Part shown: one piece after another, positions 59,150 through 64,000 of the stretch | Layout: each line of letters begins with the position of its first letter | How positions within the stretch are numbered: the stretch's first letter is position 1 | Assembly (NCBI RefSeq): GCF_010365055.1 | Contig: NZ_JAAFHA010000006.1 | Location: 1 to 64,000, forward strand | Reading direction: 5' to 3' | DNA from: Rhodoferax sp. | GTDB taxonomy: Bacteria > Pseudomonadota > Gammaproteobacteria > Burkholderiales > Burkholderiaceae_C | DNA: 64,000 bases | Position numbers and translations under genes: made by a program | The notes under the pieces: model-generated | What the model saw: the letters and a program-made list of their open reading frames with translations, nothing else | What the model was told of the DNA's origin: nothing | The model's database searches: none

Positions 59150-59245
59150 TCATAGCCAAGGCTTGAATGCTGTACCTTTCGGCCGGAAGTAAAGGCAAAC
59201 AAGTGGGAGCAAATTTCTTACAGCATTAACCAAAACAGGTATCAC

Positions 59246-60109
59246 ATGAACTTTGACAATAGGCTTCAACAGCACTCAGCGCCAGTGCTCAGGTTTACTG
59301 CCGCCCTCGCGCTGACGAGCGGCGTGCTTTTCGCGAGTATGGCAAGCGCCGCTCCGATCTACTTTAACGGCTTCGAGACCGACATCGCGGGATGGGAAAC
59401 GCCGACGCGCGTCAGCTCTGGAACCGGCGGAATCACATCCAGTACCGGTGGTTTTCATGCAACGACCGCTGCACGTGCAAGTGACTTCACGCGTTGGGGC
59501 GGGTACAACTACGGCGCTGGCGCAGTGCCGACTACCTTCCAGGAATACTGGACCTCGGTCGATATCTACCTCAACGTGGGTGGCGGCTGGGCCAACAATA
59601 CCCGCTTCGACTTCTCGTCAGCCATTAACAACGCTGCTGGTGCCCATCTGGGCGATTTCATCTTCAACGCCGGCTTTTATAACGACGCCACCGGACCCGG
59701 CGCCAGCTCCAGCCGTTTTGTAATCAGCGCAAGCAACAACAGTCAGCCCGGCAGCGCTTATGCGAAGAATCCCGGCAAAGACCCCGTCGCCATTGCCGCG
59801 AGCGGTTGGTACACTTTTGAGCACCATTTTTACAACAATGGCGGCAATCTGGCTGTGGACATGAGCATCTTGGACTCCGCGGACTTACTCATAAACGATT
59901 GGACGCTGAGTGTCCCCGCGCCGGCCATCGCCGGCGTTGGCGGCAACCGGTACGGCTGGTTCGATTTCAACGAATTCTCAACACTCGCTTTCGACAACAC
60001 GGAATTACGCGTTGCCGACGCAGCGGTGGTCCCAGAGCCCGCGACCCTCGCCTTGCTCGGATTGGGTCTGGCAGCCCTTGGTTTCTCCCGGCGCAAGATG
60101 CCCAGCTGA
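59246..60109 (+). CDS. PEP-CTERM sorting domain protein
   Basis: This 287-residue protein has a signal peptide ending SMASAAP, a beta-rich body with a GWYTFEHHFYNNGGNLAVDM segment, and the C-terminal tripartite sorting signal VPEPATLALLGLGLAALGFS followed by RRK. Such proteins are processed by exosortase EpsH/XrtA and released or attached with extracellular polysaccharide. No exosortase gene is in the window. The body resembles choice-of-anchor type proteins without a known activity. Expression is probably from the sigma-54 promoter upstream. A terminator follows. Confidence 0.92.
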   Translation: MNFDNRLQQHSAPVLRFTAALALTSGVLFASMASAAPIYFNGFETDIAGWETPTRVSSGTGGITSSTGGFHATTAARASDFTRWGGYNYGAGAVPTTFQEYWTSVDIYLNVGGGWANNTRFDFSSAINNAAGAHLGDFIFNAGFYNDATGPGASSSRFVISASNNSQPGSAYAKNPGKDPVAIAASGWYTFEHHFYNNGGNLAVDMSILDSADLLINDWTLSVPAPAIAGVGGNRYGWFDFNEFSTLAFDNTELRVADAAVVPEPATLALLGLGLAALGFSRRKMPS

Positions 60110-60148
60110 AGCAACCTCAAGCGCGGCTTGCTGCGCGTCGGGTCATAG

Positions 60149-60176
60149 ACCCGGTCATACGCCGGGTTTTTCTTGT
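60149..60176 (+). terminator. Rho-independent terminator after the PEP-CTERM gene
   Basis: ACCCGG TCATACG CCGGGT is followed by TTTTCTT, 40 nt after the stop. Confidence 0.8.
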
Positions 60177-60452
60177 CGCACGTCATGTGCTCAGCCCCAC
60201 GATTTGAAGTTGTGGGCCTATGGGCAGGCAGGCGACGATTGCGGCGTGAGCTTGAGCGACATCTTTGGATTTCGTTGCGGAATGCCACGAAGGGCTTCTG
60301 ACTGGAGTTGAAGTAGACAACCGGAAAGCTGCCTGTCGTTAACGGCTCTGATGGGTCTGCTGGAGCCAGTCAACCTTCTCGGAAGCTGACCGTCACCATT
60401 GAAGGTCAGCAGCGCAGCGCAGCTTACTTCCGTTGTGCAACGGCGCCGGTCA
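60177..60452. other. Gap without a recognised gene
   Basis: These 276 nt between the terminator and the convergent lyase gene show no supported gene or regulatory signal. Confidence 0.4.
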
Positions 60453-61670
60453 TCAATCCTGTGGTGCCGCAGGGCGCAGCGCCGACAAGGCCGCGATCTG
60501 GGTGTGGGTCAGAGCTGACGCTTGTTGCACCAGCTCAGCGGACAAGCGCGCTTTGGCCTCTTTGGCAGGCAGACTGGCGCGCACGGCCTCCAGGTTGTTG
60601 CGCATCCGCTGGGTGTCGGCGTACAGGCCGCGCACCATTTGAGCCATGGCCTGGGTGATGGTCTGGCTCGCGGTGAGAAGTGCTGGCCACTGCGCCAGTT
60701 GGGTTTGCCAGTTGCCTGGGGCAGTGCCGCTGGTCCGCGACAAGGTGGCCAGCAATGTCGCCACTTGCTGCGGCACCCGCTGCGCTGCTGCGAGCGCTGC
60801 CATGCTCAGCATGGCCATGGGCACGGGCGGCACTGGCTTTGCCCCGGGCACGGAGACAGCAGGTGCGACAGCTCGCGTCAGTTCGCCGATCTCGCACTGT
60901 GCCATGTGGGCGATGTCGCCAGCCATTTTTCCAAGGCTCCCTACCAGCACACCCAGCTCACAAGCCAATGCGACTGCTTCATCAGGCGAAGGATTGCCGG
61001 CAAATGCAGGCGCTTTGAGCTGCAAGTCCATGGCCATCAAGGTCATGACCAGCGCGTCCTTGCCCTGCAATGCCGCCCGGGTGACGATCTCGCTGCCCAA
61101 GCTGAGACTGAGTGCACAGCTCGCGGCAGACCGCAAACGCTGTTGGCTGCGCGCCAGCGGGGCCGCCCACTGGCTGCAGGTGAGTCCAAAGGTGGTGACA
61201 GCCGCCGGCTGCTGCGGGTTGCGTGCCAGCATTGCGTCATCCGCATGCTGTGCCGCCAGAGCCAGCAGCGCATGAACGGTCTGGGCAAGATCAGCTTCAA
61301 TGAGTGTGAGCACGTCACGCATGACCAACGCCAGAGAAGTGTCCACCAGTTCCTGGTCGCTGCAGCCCAAATGCACAAGGCTGGCAGCATCCGGGTTGAA
61401 CAGCGCCACGGTTTCGCGCAGGTTTGTCACCAGCGGGGTCGCCAGGCAACGCGCGCGGGCGCTCTCGCGCACCAGCTTTGGCACATCAAACAACTCAACC
61501 TTGCAGCTGCCAATGATGGATTGCGAGGCCGCTTGCGGGATCAAACCCACACCGGCCTGCGCGCGCGCCAGCGCGGCTTCAAAGCGCAGCATGGCGGCGA
61601 TCACAGCGCGATCGCTGAGCGCTTCGGTGACCTCAGGTGTGGATAAAAAACTCTCGAACAGGCTGCTCAT
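60453..61670 (-). CDS. PcaB-like lyase with degenerate signature
   Basis: The 405-residue all-helical protein matches the fumarase/aspartase superfamily, closest to 3-carboxy-cis,cis-muconate cycloisomerase (start SSLFESFLSTPEVTEALSDR, the VHLGCSDQELVDTSLALVMR block). The catalytic loop, normally GSSxMPxKxNP, is SVPGAKPVPP here (about residues 273-282): the double Ser and the Asn are lost while Lys278 and Pro are kept. This may change or abolish activity. It starts 6 nt after the TIM-barrel gene, as third gene of a leftward operon. Confidence 0.8.
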   Translation of the reverse strand: MSSLFESFLSTPEVTEALSDRAVIAAMLRFEAALARAQAGVGLIPQAASQSIIGSCKVELFDVPKLVRESARARCLATPLVTNLRETVALFNPDAASLVHLGCSDQELVDTSLALVMRDVLTLIEADLAQTVHALLALAAQHADDAMLARNPQQPAAVTTFGLTCSQWAAPLARSQQRLRSAASCALSLSLGSEIVTRAALQGKDALVMTLMAMDLQLKAPAFAGNPSPDEAVALACELGVLVGSLGKMAGDIAHMAQCEIGELTRAVAPAVSVPGAKPVPPVPMAMLSMAALAAAQRVPQQVATLLATLSRTSGTAPGNWQTQLAQWPALLTASQTITQAMAQMVRGLYADTQRMRNNLEAVRASLPAKEAKARLSAELVQQASALTHTQIAALSALRPAAPQD

Positions 61671-61676
61671 GAAAAA

Positions 61677-62555
61677 TCAGGCAGCTAGCGCGCGGCGCAG
61701 GCGGATCTGGTTGGGCAGAGGCACCGAGCGCTGCAGTACGTCCTGGCCCAGCCACAAGGCTGCGCTGCGAGCCCGCTGCGCCACATGCAACGAGGGCATG
61801 GCAGCGTAGTCGTCATTGAAAGCTGCCAAGCTGTAAGCACCACGATAACCCAGCGTGTGCATGGTGGTGACCAGCGTGGCTAACTCCGCCCGGTGCGCAC
61901 CGTCGCCGGGGAAGACGCGAAACGCCTGGTCCGGGCTGTTTGATGAACCCAAGAGGTCGGCCAGTTCCATCAAGAACAACTTGTCGGTGTCGAGCATCTC
62001 CAGGTCCTCTAGCGGCGTGTTGGCGGCCAGCAGCGCATGGCTGTCCAGGCACAGCCCCAGATTGGGCATGTCGGCCTCGCAGACCAAGTCCCAGGCCTGT
62101 AGAAAATCTTGCACCACCGCGCCACCGGCCCAACCTTGGTAGGCGACTTTGATGTTCATGGGAATCGCCAGCATGGCCAATTGGCGCAGGTCACGAATCA
62201 GCGCCTGGGGGCTATCAGCACCTGGTGCCAGGCTGGAAGACGGCAGCACCAGCAAACGGCATTTCAAAGCATGGCACATCCCCAGCATCGCCTGGGCGAC
62301 GTCCAGCTTGTAGGCGTGCAAAGGATCGGTTTGACCTTCAAAATCACACCTTGCCTGAAAGGCCGACAGGCGCAAACCGCTGGCGTGCACGCATGCCACT
62401 GCGGCATCGACCCCGCCAGGGTGGCTCACCAGGTCTTGGGCACACAGCATGATCTGCGAAAACCCTGCCGCACGCACGGCGTCGAGCTTGACGCTCAACG
62501 AGCCCGCCAGCGAGCGGCTGTCCATGCCGAAATCGTTCAAATTCGCGTTGCTCAT
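61677..62555 (-). CDS. Sugar phosphate isomerase/epimerase (dehydroshikimate dehydratase-like)
   Basis: This 292-residue TIM barrel resembles the N-terminal domain of QuiC/AsbF-type 3-dehydroshikimate dehydratase (LGLCLDSHALLAA, FRVFPGDGAHRAEL, GYRGAYSLAAFNDDY). Active members bind a metal through two Glu, an Asp and a Gln. Here Asp171 is kept, but the AYEAL-type Glu is Gln140 (AYQGW), the Gln position is Glu197 (MELAD) and the SLEIFND Glu is Ala244. Dehydratase activity is therefore doubtful. The neighbouring HPPD-like gene corresponds to the other half of fused QuiC1 enzymes. Confidence 0.75.
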   Translation of the reverse strand: MSNANLNDFGMDSRSLAGSLSVKLDAVRAAGFSQIMLCAQDLVSHPGGVDAAVACVHASGLRLSAFQARCDFEGQTDPLHAYKLDVAQAMLGMCHALKCRLLVLPSSSLAPGADSPQALIRDLRQLAMLAIPMNIKVAYQGWAGGAVVQDFLQAWDLVCEADMPNLGLCLDSHALLAANTPLEDLEMLDTDKLFLMELADLLGSSNSPDQAFRVFPGDGAHRAELATLVTTMHTLGYRGAYSLAAFNDDYAAMPSLHVAQRARSAALWLGQDVLQRSVPLPNQIRLRRALAA

Positions 62556-62560
62556 GATGA

Positions 62561-63457
62561 TCAGCCGCGCAGGTCGTGAACAATCTCAAAGCTCACACTG
62601 CCCAACCAGGTCTTGGTCAGCGCGCCGCGCTCGCTGGTTTGCACACTGCGCGAGGCCACGAACTCGACACCGCGCTGGGTCAGCTCAGCCACGGTAGCCA
62701 GCACGTCCGCACTGCCCAGACCAATGCGCTGCAAGCCTTCGTCGTCCTCCACATCCAGTACGCCCGCTTCCGGCTCAATCAATTGAATGTAAAAACGTGA
62801 CGCTGGCGGGCAGGGGCTGCGCAAAATCCGGCCTTTGGGCAAGATGCCAAAGCGCTGCTCGGGCGCTAGCGTGCCAAAGCCAAACAGCTCGCGGTAAAAC
62901 TCGGTCCAGTCCTCAGTGCGTTCGTTTCCGATGTATTGCACAACGCCAAAAAAATGCAGGCCTGCGGTGGCCGGCGGGTACTGGTCCACACCCGGAATCG
63001 GGGTGAAATCCACGTCGTAAATTGAAAACTGTTTGTGCCGGTCGACAAAGTAAATGCGGCTGGTGCCGACCCCGTGAATGGCCGGAATATTGAGCTCCAT
63101 CACTTCCACGTGGGTGGGCACACCCCAGGCGCCCCGGTCCAGAGCACGCTGGTAGGCGGCAGTCGCATCGCGCACGCGCAGGGCGATGGCGGTGATGATG
63201 GGCTTGTCGCTCAAGGGCGAGCCTTTGGCGTGGGCATTGACGATGATGTTGATGCCACCCTGGCGGTACAGCAAGACTTCACGCGAACGGTGTCGCGCCA
63301 CGGGTTTGAAACCCATCATTTCAAGCACCTGGCCCAGCGCTTGGGGTTTGGCGGTGGCGTACTCAATGAATTCGATGCCGTCCAAGCCGAGTGGATTGGC
63401 TTCTTCGACCATCTCTTCGCGGTCTGCGCTGGGTGATATCAGGGTGGCTGCCGTCAT
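62561..63457 (-). CDS. 4-hydroxyphenylpyruvate dioxygenase-like VOC protein
   Basis: The protein of 298 residues has two vicinal-oxygen-chelate halves like HPPD (LGLDGIEFIEYATAKP at the N-terminus, the C-terminal LGSVSFEIVHDLRG). HPPD uses a His-His-Glu triad. Here His168 (AGLHFFGVV) and Glu291 (FEIV) are present, but the second His (GVQHIAL in HPPD) is Arg244 (GLQRIGL). Fused QuiC1 dehydratases have an HPPD-like C-terminal half, so the split pair here may mirror that. It is the first gene of the leftward operon; AGAGGAAC precedes its ATG. Confidence 0.8.
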   Translation of the reverse strand: MTAATLISPSADREEMVEEANPLGLDGIEFIEYATAKPQALGQVLEMMGFKPVARHRSREVLLYRQGGINIIVNAHAKGSPLSDKPIITAIALRVRDATAAYQRALDRGAWGVPTHVEVMELNIPAIHGVGTSRIYFVDRHKQFSIYDVDFTPIPGVDQYPPATAGLHFFGVVQYIGNERTEDWTEFYRELFGFGTLAPEQRFGILPKGRILRSPCPPASRFYIQLIEPEAGVLDVEDDEGLQRIGLGSADVLATVAELTQRGVEFVASRSVQTSERGALTKTWLGSVSFEIVHDLRG

Positions 63458-63826
63458 GGTGGTGTTCCTCTGGAATGAATCAAAGTGATTATGCGATGCT
63501 TGATGGGCCAGGCACTCGCGGTGTCATTGACCACAGTCGAATCAGTCGCACCCTCTCTTCCTCGCGAACGAAAGTCGATAGCGCGTGGCTTGAGAAATTT
63601 CAGGCCTGTGCGGCTCCGATCAAGGGACATCATTGCCGATTGCGGCTGAAAATTAATACGTTAATCGCTCATAATTGCATTTCAAGATGCACTTTACCCA
63701 ATTTAAATAATTAATGGCGAGCAAATTACCCGTTTTCGTACGATAAATGAACTATGAAAAGTGATAAACGAACGAACGACGCCCATCAATATGGACCGAC
63801 TTTGACTGATTGAACCGACATCAACC
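63458..63826. promoter_or_regulatory. Divergent control region of the IclR gene and the three-enzyme operon
   Basis: This AT-rich gap of 369 nt carries short symmetrical words suited to an IclR-type operator: ATTAA-TACG-TTAAT (63653-63666), TTTTCGTACGATAAA near 63735, and direct repeats CGAACGAACG near 63770. The exact operator cannot be told from a single sequence. Confidence 0.4.
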
Positions 63827-64000
63827 ATGACCAGCCTGATCACTTCCCAAAGAACTAGCGCTTCAAGTGCGGTGCTGGACAAACGCGACTGGATTGCCGG
63901 GCTGGAAAAAGGCCTGTCCATCATTGATGCCTTTGACGACGCCAACCCGCGCATGACCGCCAGCCAGGCCGGGGTGCGTTGCGGTCTGACCCGCACTGCG
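63827..64000 (+). CDS. IclR family regulator, N-terminal part
   Basis: The window ends after 58 codons. RDWIAGLEKGLSIIDAFDDA followed by NPRMTASQAGVRCGLTRTA is the winged-helix start of the PcaR/PobR/PcaU group of IclR regulators, which control protocatechuate and hydroxybenzoate pathways. It is divergent from the three-gene operon and probably controls it. Confidence 0.85.
   Translation, partial: MTSLITSQRTSASSAVLDKRDWIAGLEKGLSIIDAFDDANPRMTASQAGVRCGLTRTA

Overview
The window looks like chromosome from a betaproteobacterium of the Burkholderiales, most likely a Comamonadaceae member close to Rhodoferax or Polaromonas. The reasons are the GC-rich codon use, the mix of TRAP transporters, aromatic-acid genes and tsdBA-type cytochromes, and a short dispersed repeat (ATAGCT ... 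CGGGCTAGAGGCC) that I associate with that family. The genus is inference; no rRNA or other marker is present. One tRNA (Leu-CAA) is present. I see no CRISPR array, intact transposase or integrase.

Region by region. 1-5.7 kb: a signalling island with a CheB-CheR-PAS fusion, a hybrid PAS histidine kinase and a stand-alone CheB esterase overlapping it by 4 nt. 5.7-8.3 kb: a leftward three-gene operon (lipid kinase, metallophosphoesterase, PAP2 phosphatase). 8.4-16 kb, leftward: a ferritin-like protein, a decayed fragment of a PQQ-type sugar dehydrogenase, its intact paralogue coupled to fumC, a hydrolase and aconitase. 16-17.8 kb: tsdB-tsdA-like thiosulfate dehydrogenase cytochromes. 17.9-27.6 kb: queF, a hydrolase, yaaA, a DUF3501 / Fe-S oxidoreductase / rubrerythrin operon, valS, a TusA-like protein and cysM. 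27.7-38 kb: tRNA-Leu, a decayed stretch, then a giant heme peroxidase with RTX repeats (split by a frameshift) and its type I secretion ATPase and membrane-fusion protein. 38-51.6 kb: an orphan response regulator, a transglutaminase relic, NAD-isocitrate dehydrogenase, and a TetR-headed TRAP-transporter/catabolic cluster with two DctP binding proteins, a shikimate-dehydrogenase-like enzyme, a chemoreceptor, an HMG-CoA-lyase-like enzyme, a thioesterase and an amidohydrolase. 51.6-59 kb: an accessory stretch rich in relics (stress protein, umuC, response regulator), a di-heme peroxidase gene with a nonsense codon exactly after its signal peptide, TerC, ExoD-like and MFS genes. 59-64 kb: a PEP-CTERM protein behind a sigma-54-like promoter, then a leftward operon of three enzymes related to the dehydroshikimate/protocatechuate pathway, all with altered active-site signatures, divergent from an IclR regulator cut by the window end.

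The most interesting non-gene signals are: (i) six copies of a dispersed intergenic repeat, one of them in frame inside aconitase; (ii) a 19-bp palindrome, TGTKCG-N4-CGCACAGAC, at similar distances upstream of three leftward genes; (iii) at least eight recognisable gene relics; (iv) two otherwise well-preserved large secreted redox enzymes (RTX peroxidase, di-heme peroxidase) each broken by a single lesion.
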